A stretch of DNA of 64,000 nt from Metridium senile (taxonomy: Eukaryota > Cnidaria > Anthozoa > Actiniaria > Metridiidae). The stretch lies in assembly GCA_949775045.1 (NCBI GenBank), contig OX459102.1, positions 9,209,738-9,273,737 on the forward strand, written 5' to 3'. Below, in pieces: positions 51,901 to 64,000 of this stretch. Position 1 is the stretch's first letter. Each line of letters starts with the position of its first letter. A program made the position numbers and the translations under genes. The notes beneath the pieces are model-generated. The model was not told the DNA's origin and searched no databases. It saw only the letters and a list, made by a program, of their open reading frames with translations.

Positions 51901-54900
51901 ATCAGTGACCGTATAGAACAATGTATTTGCGCGATTTCTCGCCCCTCATTGTTTTACAACCGGAAATACAACCTGATCAATAGTTCTTTTAAATGTCCAA
52001 TCAGATTTCTCCTATTGAAATCTTTGATCTATAAAAAGGCAGCAATTTTGGTTGATCATTCATCCGCTCACAACCACTTCTACAGTTTCTTTTAAAGAAA
52101 TTGACTTACTCAGTGAGCAAAACAAACAACCAAAGCTAAAAAGCAACTGACGAAGGATTATTTGGGATATAATCCGAAACCGGTCTTGCACCCATAGCTT
52201 GCTTAATAATTAAGCAACGAAAATCTGTCAAGGATCTTCACAGACCTACAACTGTATAGTGTCTTAGAGATTAAATGAACACAAAGACTCTTTAGTCAGT
52301 GTTAAATTTATTTCTCTCGTTTATCTAAACATATTGATTACAACATTTGTACTGCAGTAACAAGCCTAGTTGATTACAATATCGTTTATATGATAACACA
52401 AAAAGACACTCTAACATGACTGGTCTATTACTGGATTATATTCACCGCAATATAACACGATAACTTTATTCCGAAGAGTGTAGTTTGTGTGGCTTCGAAC
52501 ATACTATAACCTTGATTTACAAAAACCTCGTTTGCCCCTGTAATCGTACCCTACACTCTTCTTCAGTTGCTCGACCTGTTTCATTGTAAACTAAAAGAGC
52601 CATACCGTTATCGATCAAACTTACTGGTGATTTTAAGAACACGGCAAAGGAGTAACAAATCAGTGATTTTTCCTCAGAAATCTATTGCAAACGACAAACT
52701 ATTGCTAAAAAGATTCAATTAGAGATCACACCTTTAGACTGATCAGTGACCGTATAGAACAATGTATTTGCGCGATTTCTCGCCCCTCATTGTTTTACAA
52801 CCGGAAATACAACCTGATCAATAGTTCTTTTAAATGTCCAATCAGATTTCTCCTATTGAAATCTTTGATCTATAAAAAGGCAGCAATTTTGGTTGATCAT
52901 TCATCCGCTCACAACCACTTCTACAGTTTCTTTTAAAGAAATTGACTTACTCAGTGAGCAAAACAAACAACCAAAGCTAAAAAGCAACTGACGAAGGATT
53001 ATTTGGGATATAATCCGAAACCGGTCTTGCACCCATAGCTTGCTTAATAATTAAGCAACGAAAATCTGTCAAGGATCTTCACAGACCTACAACTGTATAG
53101 TGTCTTAGAGATTAAATGAACACAAAGACTCTTTAGTCAGTGTTAAATTTATTTCTCTCGTTTATCTAAACATATTGATTACAACATTTGTACTGCAGTA
53201 ACAAGCCTAGTTGATTACAATATCGTTTATATGATAACACAAAAAGACACTCTAACATGACTGGTCTATTACTGGATTATATTCACCGCAATATAACACG
53301 ATAACTTTATTCCGAAGAGTGTAGTTTGTGTGGCTTCGAACATACTATAACCTTGATTTACAAAAACCTCGTTTGCCCCTGTAATCGTACCCTACACTCT
53401 TCTTCAGTTGCTCGACCTGTTTCATTGTAAACTAAAAGAGCCATACCGTTATCGATCAAACTTACTGGTGATTTTAAGAACACGGCAAAGGAGTAACAAA
53501 TCAGTGATTTTTCCTCAGAAATCTATTGCAAACGACAAACTATTGCTAAAAAGATTCAATTAGAGATCACACCTTTAGACTGATCAGTGACCGTATAGAA
53601 CAATGTATTTGCGCGATTTCTCGCCCCTCATTGTTTTACAACCGGAAATACAACCTGATCAATAGTTCTTTTAAATGTCCAATCAGATTTCTCCTATTGA
53701 AATCTTTGATCTATAAAAAGGCAGCAATTTTGGTTGATCATTCATCCGCTCACAACCACTTCTACAGTTTCTTTTAAAGAAATTGACTTACTCAGTGAGC
53801 AAAACAAACAACCAAAGCTAAAAAGCAACTGACGAAGGATTATTTGGGATATAATCCGAAACCGGTCTTGCACCCATAGCTTGCTTAATAATTAAGCAAC
53901 GAAAATCTGTCAAGGATCTTCACAGACCTACAACTGTATAGTGTCTTAGAGATTAAATGAACACAAAGACTCTTTAGTCAGTGTTAAATTTATTTCTCTC
54001 GTTTATCTAAACATATTGATTACAACATTTGTACTGCAGTAACAAGCCTAGTTGATTACAATATCGTTTATATGATAACACAAAAAGACACTCTAACATG
54101 ACTGGTCTATTACTGGATTATATTCACCGCAATATAACACGATAACTTTATTCCGAAGAGTGTAGTTTGTGTGGCTTCGAACATACTATAACCTTGATTT
54201 ACAAAAACCTCGTTTGCCCCTGTAATCGTACCCTACACTCTTCTTCAGTTGCTCGACCTGTTTCATTGTAAACTAAAAGAGCCATACCGTTATCGATCAA
54301 ACTTACTGGTGATTTTAAGAACACGGCAAAGGAGTAACAAATCAGTGATTTTTCCTCAGAAATCTATTGCAAACGACAAACTATTGCTAAAAAGATTCAA
54401 TTAGAGATCACACCTTTAGACTGATCAGTGACCGTATAGAACAATGTATTTGCGCGATTTCTCGCCCCTCATTGTTTTACAACCGGAAATACAACCTGAT
54501 CAATAGTTCTTTTAAATGTCCAATCAGATTTCTCCTATTGAAATCTTTGATCTATAAAAAGGCAGCAATTTTGGTTGATCATTCATCCGCTCACAACCAC
54601 TTCTACAGTTTCTTTTAAAGAAATTGACTTACTCAGTGAGCAAAACAAACAACCAAAGCTAAAAAGCAACTGACGAAGGATTATTTGGGATATAATCCGA
54701 AACCGGTCTTGCACCCATAGCTTGCTTAATAATTAAGCAACGAAAATCTGTCAAGGATCTTCACAGACCTACAACTGTATAGTGTCTTAGAGATTAAATG
54801 AACACAAAGACTCTTTAGTCAGTGTTAAATTTATTTCTCTCGTTTATCTAAACATATTGATTACAACATTTGTACTGCAGTAACAAGCCTAGTTGATTAC

Positions 54901-55035
54901 AATATCGTTTATATGATAACACAAAAAGACACTCTAACATGACTGGTCTATTACTGGATTATATTCACCGCAATATAACACGATAACTTTATTCCGAAGA
55001 GTGTAGTTTGTGTGGCTTCGAACATACTATAACCC

Positions 55036-57211
55036 ATATTTCACGAAAGTTATCTGTGTTTGCAAGTTACACGTTGTAATTTTGTAAAAATATCAGACGT
55101 ATTTATTTTAAAACTTTTTTCGATTGATAACAGCGAAACAAAACATTCATAATAATATATCAATATACTAGACTTCGCAAAATATCGAGAATAGCTTGAT
55201 ACAAGAAAAAAAAATACAAAGTTCTTCGTGAATGAATACGCGAAAACTAGAACGCATTGAAAAAACATTTCGCTTATAAATGAACGAATTCCAGCCCATA
55301 AAACGTACACAATTTTCCTTCAAAAAACCGTTTATGGTTTTGAAGATGGGATAGAATAGTTAATAAAGCATTTAAAGCGCTTCTCGAGTAGAGAATTTAA
55401 TATACTCAAAGTTCTCCAAAAGTGGAGGATGCGAAGGAATTCGGATCGTAAAAGTCGAAAAATTACAAGAAATTTTCTCCTGATTGCTACAAAAATTCTC
55501 ATGCACATAGAAATAAGTAATATAAAAATAAACAGCAAAAAGTTAGTTAGTTTAGAAGGATGAATAAGTAGTAAAAAAGGAATAATTTCGCCAATCTTAC
55601 CGCCATGCTTTCCTGATCGATCGGCTGATTCGTGATCACATGATCAAGATTTCCCGCGCTTTTGGGAGCTTTAACGCCATAACGAGGCTGCCTCTTCTAG
55701 ACAATTCTTCTGAATTGGGTTCCCTGTGTATCCTGATTTTATAATTACTAATTTTATTTCATTGATTCATTCTATGTGCACTATCCAGTATTTTTTATGT
55801 TATTCTTCTATTCCAACATCCTTTATATATGTACAATTATTAATTCAATTTTATTGATTATAATTCACTTTAATAATATTAAATATTTTTACTATATATT
55901 TGCAGTGTCGTGACATGGTATATGGGATCAGGGATCAGCATTATTATTATTATTATTGCTTTGGGATCGGGATCACAGCCACTGGGATCAGGATCATGAG
56001 AAAATATCGCCGAATCAGGGATCAAATTAATCAGGGATCAGAATCGAAATAAAATTTGAGGGGTGGCGAATGGTACCTTCAAACTGACGCTAAGTCTCGG
56101 AGTCTCGAATTTTCTAAATTGTTGGTCTCAAAATCTCATTTTTTAAAAACGACAGTCTCGGAGTCTCGAATTACTGCCAAGGCTAATATGTTCTACGTTA
56201 TGTTTACATTTCCGAAAAAATGTATAATTCAAGCATAATTAGATTAGATAGTAAGGTGTTGTTGCAGTAAAATCTCGTTCTCGGAAAACGTAAAGCAAAA
56301 AATCTCGGTCTCGAATTTTGAAAATTTGACGATCCAAATTTTGGTCAGAAATACGGGACCACGTGTAAAAAAATATACCATGTCACAACCCTGCTGCTAT
56401 GTATTTTGAGCAGCTAGCTCGCCGCTTTGCGCGTCTCAAAATACGTGGCTGGGAGAAAGTTAGTCAAGCCCGGCTTGTAACCAGGGTAGATAAAGCTCTA
56501 CAATTAGCTGTAAATATTGATCTGAAGTGATTCACTTGTCCCAACATATATGTATCGAACAGACTCGGCTCTCTAATTACACAAAGTTTATTCATTGTGA
56601 TGTTTTAAGCTTATCACTAATATATCATCGTAATCGTGAGCCCAGGAGAATACCACCAATACGATTTCATTCATTTATTATTGAGTTATATATTTACATA
56701 ATTAATAATTGCACCGTTTTTTAATTAGTACTATTGATAATTGTATAGATACATTTTTTCGAATCTGCATGATAACTAATTAAAAGGGTATTATCTGTCA
56801 CGTTTTTATGGAAATCAGTGGACGTGTTAAATCAGGCATTATGTTTGTGCGCGCGCTCCTTACACCATGCACGTACCCACGTTTGAAATTTGAGAAAAGA
56901 GCACAAATCAGTTTGGAATAAGCTGGATTCAACAATCTTTTTTCAGTATATTATTAATAAAAAAAATCGCACGATATTCTCGTACAATTCGCAATTCATA
57001 GATACTTGTAATGTTTTGAAAGTAAACAAATTAGACTCGCCTAAAGGCTCGTCCAATTTTGAAATCTTTCAAAACATCACTCGTATACCTATTAATTTAC
57101 GAATTGTACTCAAGATCGTGCGATTTCCGTCAGAAAATTTGGAATAACAAATATACCGATTTTTTATGAAAACTGGTTTGACTGACAAGAATGTCATTTT
57201 TATATCGAGCA
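55036..57211. repeat. 2.17-kb flanking duplicate R, right copy
   Basis: It starts exactly where the array ends, at the base homologous to 39793, deep inside what is MCM2 intron 1 in the left copy. To the right it continues into sequence (57212 onward) absent from the left copy. Confidence 0.93.
55601..55720 (-). promoter_or_regulatory. Second copy of MCM2 promoter and exon 1
   Basis: ATGGCG is at 55601-55606 with the same gtaagattgg donor, and the E2F-type site is at 55650-55659. It belongs to the 2.17-kb duplicate on the right side of the 841-bp array. It could be a distant alternative first exon, but no coding exon 2 lies between it and the array. Confidence 0.7.
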
Positions 57212-57411
57212 CGCCAAAAAAAGATTTTTGTATAACAGTCGTTATTTAAAAACAAATATCGTGCAAAGACATGGCTATAAATAAAAGGACAAATGATCGT
57301 GCAAAGAAATGGCTCAAAATCAAAGGACATATAATTCATATTATTATACATTTTACTAACTACATTGAATCTGATTGGCTGAGAGCACACGGCTAAATCT
57401 GAATAGCATGT

Positions 57412-57460
57412 GAACTTGACAGTGATAATTGCATTGTCTGTAGTTATCACTGTCAAGTTC
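57412..57460. repeat. Hairpin with 17-bp arms
   Basis: GAACTTGACAGTGATAA and its reverse complement are separated by 15 nt. It lies within a non-autonomous element (about 57340-57575, ends TATTATACATTTT inverted) present in tandem units 1 and 2 and missing from unit 3. Confidence 0.6.
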
Positions 57461-57806
57461 CCAGGCTCTCTCCGTTCTCAGGGAGTTGATGTGAAAATGG
57501 CAGCGAGATTTGCTTGTTATTGTCTCTTTTACCTGATTATAATTGTACTTTTACTTTAAAAAATGTATAATAAAACAATTATTGAATTCACAGACCTCGG
57601 TCTTGATAATTTACGATATCATACTCAACCTCATCCAATAATTGCTTAATGTTAACACCTCGTTGTCTGTGGTTAATGTTTTGTTCATCATGGGAGAGGA
57701 TGGATGGGAAATGAATATATATATCTATTCAGTTTACGGTCTTTTTAATCTTTTTATAAAATATAACTATTATCATACATCTACGGAGCCCCTAAAGAGT
57801 CATCTC

Positions 57807-58023
57807 GCTTTTTTTCTTTCGCTACTATGTCGACATATATGTTGACATATATCTCGACTTTTGAACCAGGTCGACATATATGTGGACATATATGTGGACA
57901 TATATCTCGACTTTTGAACCAAGTCGACATATATATGTGGACATATATCTCGACTTTTGAACCAGGTGGTCGACATATATGTCGCGATATATATTTCGTC
58001 ATAGTAGCGAAAGAAAAAAAAGC
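57807..58023. mobile_element. 217-bp palindromic element with TCGACATATAT repeats
   Basis: The terminal inverted repeats are gcttttttTCTTTCGCTACTATG-like. Between them are about three copies of a unit that reads CGACATATATGTGGACATAT followed by CTCGACTTTTGAACCAGG. Further copies are at 60855-61071 and, shortened, about 63606-63772. It looks like a MITE expanded internally. Confidence 0.65.
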
Positions 58024-58261
58024 ACCTCGTGTAATCCTTTTTAAGCATGTTAAATACAAAAAAATACAATCAACTAGCTTTATGTATAAACACTTGGTAT
58101 TATGACAAGTTGAAAACATATAATCATATCCTTTATTTAGTAGAATTTTTAAAAAAGACCCCAAACTAGCCAGGGCAAACAATCTTCATTCTTGAGAGGG
58201 GGTTATTTCACAAGAAATTGAAACAAAGGCCTTAACCTACTTGAGTTTGTTTTGCTACGAG

Positions 58262-58600
58262 TAGTTACTCATGTTTACAAGGCCTAAGATGGCCTTAGTC
58301 CTAGCTATATTAGTAATATGTTCAAGTCAATATCAACTATGTCAAAACGTACCACTAGGAGTTCAACTAACAATAATTTATGGTTGCCTAATGCTAAATT
58401 ATCCATTACAAGAAAAGGTCTCCGCTATAATGGAGCAGTACTGTATAATAGTCTACCTGTAGATATTAGTTCTGCAAAATCAATTATTAAGATTTTCAAA
58501 AAAAAATCATATAAATACTTTTTGGACATGCATGTTATATCTTCCTAGAACTTATTTAATGTGAAATTACATTTTATGTATATATTCTCTATTTCATATC
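58262..58600 (+). pseudogene. 3' tail of a non-LTR retrotransposon
   Basis: The frame 58318-58548 encodes TRSSTNNNLWLPNAKLSI, then YNGAVLYNSLPVDISSAKS and IIKIFKKKSYKYFL, the recognisable C-terminal tail of CR1/Jockey-type reverse transcriptases. RT and endonuclease domains are absent, so the copy is 5'-truncated. It is repeated at 61310-61648 as part of the tandem unit. Confidence 0.8.
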
Positions 58601-58671
58601 TAAATTCTTAGTTTAGAAGGATGAATAAGTAGTAAAAAAGGAATAATTTCGCCAATCTTACCGCCATGCTT

Positions 58672-58790
58672 TCCTGATCGATCGGCTGATTCGTGATCAC
58701 ATGATCAAGATTTCCCGCGCTTTTGGGAGCTTTAACGCCATAACGAGGCTGCCTCTTCTAGACAATTGCTGAATTGGGTTCCCTGTGTAT
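58672..58790 (-). promoter_or_regulatory. Third copy of MCM2 promoter and exon 1
   Basis: ATGGCG at 58672-58677 with an intact donor; E2F-type site at 58711-58720. It sits at the start of the second unit of the 3,048-bp tandem repeat. Confidence 0.7.
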
Positions 58791-61309
58791 CCTGATTTTA
58801 TTTCATTGATTCATTCTATGTGCACTATCCCGTATTTTTATGTTATTCTTCTATTCCAACATCCTTTATATATGTACAATTATTAATTCAATTTTATTGA
58901 TTATAATCCACTTTAATAATATTAAATATTTTTACTATATATTTGCAGTGTCGTGACATGGTATATGGGATCAGGGATCAGCATTATTATTATTATTATT
59001 ATTGCTTGGGGATCGGGATCACAGCCACTGGGATCGGGATCATGAGAAAATATCGCCGAATCAGGGATCAAATTATAATCAGGGATCAGAATCGAAATAA
59101 AATTTGAGGGGTGGCGAATGGTACCTTCAAACTGACGCTAAGTCTCGGAGTCTCGAATTTTCTAAATTGTTGGTCTCAAAATCTCATTTTTTAAAAACGA
59201 CAGTCTCGGAGTCTCGAATTACTGCCAAGGCTAATATGTTCTACGTTATGTTTACATTTCCGAAAAAATGTATAATTCAAGCATAATTAGATTAGATAGT
59301 AAGGTGTTGTTGCAGTAAAATCTCGTTCTCGGAAAACGTAAAGCAAAAAATCTCGGTCTCGAATTTTGAAAATTTGACGATCCAAATTTTGGTCAGAAAT
59401 ACGGGACCACGTGTAAAAAAATATACCATGTCACAACCCTGCTGCTATGTATTTTGAGCAGCTAGCTCGCCGCTTTGCGCGTCTCAAAATACGTGGCTGG
59501 GAGAAAGTTAGTCAAGCCCGGCTTGTAACCAGGGTAGATAAAGCTCTACAATTAGCTGTAAATATTGATCTGAAGTGATTCACTTGTCCCAACATATATG
59601 TATCGAACAGACTCGGCTCTCTAATTACACAAAGTTTATTCATTGTGATGTTTTAAGCTTATCACTAATATATCATCGTAATCGTGAGCCCAGGAGAATA
59701 CCACCAATACGATTTCATTCATTTATTATTGAGTTATATATTTACATAATTAATAATTGCACCGTTTTTTAATTAGTACTATTGATAATTGTATAGATAC
59801 ATTTTTTCGAATCTGCATGATAACTAATTAAAAGGGTATTATCTGTCACGTTTTTATGGAAATCAGTGGACGTGTTAAATCAGGCATTATGTTTGTGCGC
59901 GCGCTCCTTACACCATGCACGTACCCACGTTTGAAATTTGAGAAAAGAGCACAAATCAGTTTGGAATAAGCTGGATTCAACAATCTTTTTTCAGTATATT
60001 ATTAATAAAAAAAATCGCACGATATTCTCGTACAATTCGCAATTCATAGATACTTGTAATGTTTTGAAAGTAAACAAATTAGACTCGCCTAAAGGCTCGT
60101 CCAATTTTGAAATCTTTCAAAACATCACTCGTATACCTATTAATTTACGAATTGTACTCAAGATCGTGCGATTTCCGTCAGAAAATTTGGAATAACAAAT
60201 ATACCGATTTTTTATGAAAACTGGTTTGACTGACAAGAATGTCATTTTTATATCGAGCACGCCAAAAAAAGATTTTTGTATAACAGTCGTTATTTAAAAA
60301 CAAATATCGTGCAAAGACATGGCTATAAATAAAAGGACAAATGATCGTGCAAAGAAATGGCTCAAAATCAAAGGACATATAATTCATATTATTATACATT
60401 TTACTAACTACATTGAATCTGATTGGCTGAGAGCACACGGCTAAATCTGAATAGCATGTGAACTTGACAGTGATAATTGCATTGTCTGTAGTTATCACTG
60501 TCAAGTTCCCAGGCTCTCTCCGTTCTCAGGGAGTTGATGTGAAAATGGCAGCGAGATTTGCTTGTTATTGTCTCTTTTACCTGATTATAATTGTACTTTT
60601 ACTTTAAAAAATGTATAATAAAACAATTATTGAATTCACAGACCTCGGTCTTGATAATTTACGATATCATACTCAACCTCATCCAATAATTGCTTAATGT
60701 TAACACCTCGTTGTCTGTGGTTAATGTTTTGTTCATCATGGGAGAGGATGGATGGGAAATGAATATATATATCTATTCAGTTTACGGTCTTTTTAATCTT
60801 TTTATAAAATATAACTATTATCATACATCTACGGAGCCCCTAAAGAGTCATCTCGCTTTTTTTCTTTCGCTACTATGTCGACATATATGTTGACATATAT
60901 CTCGACTTTTGAACCAGGTCGACATATATGTGGACATATATGTGGACATATATCTCGACTTTTGAACCAAGTCGACATATATATGTGGACATATATCTCG
61001 ACTTTTGAACCAGGTGGTCGACATATATGTCGCGATATATATTTCGTCATAGTAGCGAAAGAAAAAAAAGCACCTCGTGTAATCCTTTTTAAGCATGTTA
61101 AATACAAAAAAATACAATCAACTAGCTTTATGTATAAACACTTGGTATTATGACAAGTTGAAAACATATAATCATATCCTTTATTTAGTAGAATTTTTAA
61201 AAAAGACCCCAAACTAGCCAGGGCAAACAATCTTCATTCTTGAGAGGGGGTTATTTCACAAGAAATTGAAACAAAGGCCTTAACCTACTTGAGTTTGTTT
61301 TGCTACGAG

Positions 61310-61648
61310 TAGTTACTCATGTTTACAAGGCCTAAGATGGCCTTAGTCCTAGCTATATTAGTAATATGTTCAAGTCAATATCAACTATGTCAAAACGTAC
61401 CACTAGGAGTTCAACTAACAATAATTTATGGTTGCCTAATGCTAAATTATCCATTACAAGAAAAGGTCTCCGCTATAATGGAGCAGTATTGTATAATAGT
61501 CTACCTGTAGATATTAGTTCTGCAAAATCAATTATTAAGATTTTCAAAAAAAAATCATATAAATACTTTTTGGACATGCATGTTATATCTTCCTAGAACT
61601 TATTTAATGTGAAATTACATTTTATGTATATATTCTCTATTTCATATC
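61310..61648 (+). pseudogene. Second copy of the non-LTR retrotransposon tail
   Basis: Identical to the 58262-58600 copy apart from a rare substitution; carried by the 3,048-bp duplication rather than by a new insertion. Confidence 0.8.
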
Positions 61649-61709
61649 TAAATTCTTAGTTTAGAAGGATGAATAAGTAGTAAAAAAGGAATAATTTCGC
61701 CAATCTTAC

Positions 61710-61828
61710 CGCCATGCTTTCCTGATCGATCGGCTGATTCGTGATCACATGATCAAGATTTCCCGCGCTTTTGGGAGCTTTAACGCCATAACGAGGCTGC
61801 CTCTTCTAGACAATTGCTGAATTGGGTT
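61710..61828 (-). promoter_or_regulatory. Fourth copy of MCM2 promoter and exon 1
   Basis: ATGGCG at 61710-61715 with an intact donor; E2F-type site at 61759-61768. It lies in the last tandem unit, which is cut by the window edge. Confidence 0.7.
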
Positions 61829-64000
61829 CCCTGTGTATCCTGATTTTATTTCATTGATTCATTCTATGTGCACTATCCCGTATTTTTATGTTATTCTTCT
61901 ATTCCAACATCCTTTATATATGTACAATTATTAATTCAATTTTATTGATTATAATCCACTTTAATAATATTAAATATTTTTACTATATATTTGCAGTGTC
62001 GTGACATGGTATATGGGATCAGGGATCAGCATTATTATTATTATTATTATTGCTTGGGGATCGGGATCACAGCCACTGGGATCGGGATCATGAGAAAATA
62101 TCGCCGAATCAGGGATCAAATTATAATCAGGGATCAGAATCGAAATAAAATTTGAGGGGTGGCGAATGGTACCTTCAAACTGACGCTAAGTCTCGGAGTC
62201 TCGAATTTTCTAAATTGTTGGTCTCAAAATCTCATTTTTTAAAAACGACAGTCTCGGAGTCTCGAATTACTGACAAGGCTAATATGTTCTACGTTATGTT
62301 TACATTTCCGAAAAAATGTATAATTTAAGCATAATTAGATTAGATAGTAAGGTGTTGATAGATAGTAAAATCTCGTTCTCGGAAAACGTAAAGCAAAAAA
62401 TCTCGGTCTCGAATTTTGAAAATTTGACGATCCAAATTTTGGTCAGAAATACGGGACCACGTGTAAAAAAATATACCATGTCACAACCCTGCTGCTATGT
62501 ATTTTGAGCAGCTAGCTCGCCGCTTTGCGCGTCTCAAAATACGTGGCAGGGAGAAAGTTAGTCAAGCCCGGCTTGTAACCAGGGTAGATAAAGCTCTACA
62601 ATTAGCTGTAAATATTGATCTGAAGTGATTCACTTGTCCCAACATATACGTGTCGAACAGACTTGGCTCTCGTTAATTACACAAAGTTTATAATTCATTG
62701 TGATGTTTTAAGCTTATCACTAATATATCATCGTATAATCGTGAGCCCAGGAGAATATCACCAATACGATTTCATTCATTTATTATTGAGTTATATATTT
62801 ACATAATTAATAATTGCACCGTTTTTTAATTAGTACTATTGATAATTGTAGATACATTTTTTCGAATCTGCATGATAATTAATTATAAAAGGGTATTATC
62901 TGTCTCGTTTTTATGGAAATCAGTGGACGTGTTAAATCAGGCATTATGTTTGTGCGCGCGCTCCTTACGCCATGCACGTACCCACGTTTAAAATTTGAGA
63001 AAAGAGCACAAATCAGTTTGGAATAAGCTGGATTCAACAATCTTTTTTCAGTATATTATTAATAAAAAAAATCGCACGATATTCTCGTACAATTCGCAAT
63101 TCATAGATACTCGTAATGTTTTGAAAGTAAACAAATTAGACTCGCCTAAAGGCTCGTCCAATTTTGAAATCTTTCAAAACATCACTCGTATACCTATTAA
63201 TTTACGAATTGTACTCAAGATCGTGCGATTTCCGTCAGAAAATTTGGAATAACAAATATACCGATTTTTTATGAAAACTGGTTTGACTGACAAGAATGTC
63301 ATTTTTATATCGAGCACGCCAAAATGAAAAATTTTTGTATAACGTGAGTCGTTATTTAAAAACAAATATCGTGCAAAGACATGGCTATAAATAAAAGGAC
63401 ATATGATCGTGCAAAGAAATGGCTTAAAATCAAAGGACATATAATTCATAATGTTAACACCTCGTTGTCTGTGGTTAATGTTTTGTTCATCATGGGAGGG
63501 GATGGATGGGAAATGAATATATATCTATTCAGTTTACGGTCTTTTTAATCTTTTTATAAAATATAACTATTATCATACATCTACGGAGCCCCTAAAGAGT
63601 CATCTCGCTTTTTTTCTTTCGCTACTATGTCGACATATATGTGGACATATATCTCGACTTTTGAACCAAGTCGACATATATATATATATGTGGACATATA
63701 TCTAAACTTTTGAACCAGGTGGTTGACATATATGTCGCGATATATATGTCGTCATAGTAGCGAAAAAAAAAAAGCACCTCGTGTAATCCTTTTTAAGCAT
63801 GTTAAATACAAAAAAATACAATCAACTAGCTTTATGTATAAACACTTGGTATTATGACAAGTTGAAAACATATAATCATATCCTTTATTTAGTAGAATTT
63901 TTTAAAAAGACCCCAAACTAGCCAGGGCAAACAATCTTAATTCTTGGCAGGGGGTATTTTCACAAGAAATTGAAACAAAGGCCTTAACCTACTTGAGTTT

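Larger units (their letters stand above)
41965..55035 (+). repeat. Macrosatellite: 15.5 tandem copies of an 841-bp hammerhead-bearing monomer
   Basis: Full monomers start at 41965 + 841k for k = 0 to 14. A sixteenth copy, 456 bp long, begins at 54580. The period is exactly 841 throughout and I found one substitution (G to A at 51225). There is no open frame of 60 codons or more on either strand. Each monomer holds a hammerhead ribozyme and, at its end, a CCAAT/TATA promoter that points into the next monomer. The array is flanked on both sides by the same 2.17-kb segment. It could be a retrozyme-like repeat, a tandem of Penelope-like terminal repeats, or a satellite that captured a ribozyme. 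Confidence 0.95.
55547..64000. repeat. Tandem repeat with 3,048-bp period (about 2.8 units)
   Basis: Units start at 55547, 58608 and 61656. The second is exactly 3,048 bp; the first is 3,061 bp because of small indels near its start. Each unit holds an MCM2 promoter/exon 1 copy, a GGGATCA-rich palindromic element, a hairpin element and a non-LTR retrotransposon tail. The third unit lacks about 300 bp corresponding to roughly 60382-60698 and is cut by the window edge. Confidence 0.93.

Noticed and set aside
41965..55035. CRISPR array or LTR tandem
   Set aside because: The repeats are 841 bp with no spacers, in an animal genome; there is no primer-binding site, polypurine tract or coding interior.
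57130..57456. 108-codon minus-strand frame, repeated at 60178
   Set aside because: Its duplication comes from the 3,048-bp tandem unit; the frame breaks in the third unit and shows no domain.

Overview
The window is nuclear DNA from an animal, most likely a marine invertebrate. It is AT-rich, its genes are split by many short exons with GT/AG introns, and the introns are packed with microsatellites, small palindromic transposons and retrotransposon tails. The sequence does not let me name the species. Two conserved genes lie head to tail on the minus strand. The first is the 5' part of HUWE1, a giant HECT ubiquitin ligase: 22 exons, about 1,046 residues, running off the left edge. The second is a complete MCM2, a subunit of the replicative helicase: 20 exons, 884 codons plus stop, every junction in phase. 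I rebuilt both models exon by exon from splice sites, phase and family similarity.

Layout. 281-21266 is HUWE1. Its intron 13 holds a complete Ngaro-type tyrosine-recombinase retrotransposon (7194-12282) with gag-like, RT/RNase H and recombinase frames and split direct repeats A1...B1-A2-B2. 21267-22923 is the intergenic stretch. 22924-40359 is MCM2; its introns carry a tRNA-derived SINE, several non-LTR retrotransposon tails and many palindromic elements. An E2F-type site lies just upstream of a tiny first exon (ATG GCG).

39793-64000 is a rearranged block upstream of MCM2. A 2.17-kb segment containing the MCM2 promoter and exon 1 occurs on both sides of a 13-kb array (41965-55035) of 841-bp monomers, 15.5 copies that look almost identical. 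To the right, a 3,048-bp unit that again includes the MCM2 promoter and exon 1 is tandemly repeated (55547 to the window end). The promoter/exon-1 unit is therefore present four times, all in one orientation.

The most unusual object is the 841-bp array. Every monomer carries, on the plus strand, a CCAAT/TATA/initiator promoter and, about 128 nt downstream of the predicted start, a full hammerhead ribozyme core (CUGACGA, stem II, GAAA, cleavage after GGUC). Stem I is interrupted by an internal loop, and stem III is the self-complementary ACCGGU with no loop, the form expected of hammerheads that act as dimers. The left edge of the array falls on the predicted transcription start to within 2 bp. 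The array has no open frame of 60 codons or more. I read it as a non-coding, promoter-bearing, self-cleaving RNA repeat, comparable to retrozymes or Penelope-like-element terminal repeats, expanded into a macrosatellite next to a replication-licensing gene. Decayed relatives of the same ribozyme motif are scattered through the HUWE1 and MCM2 introns.
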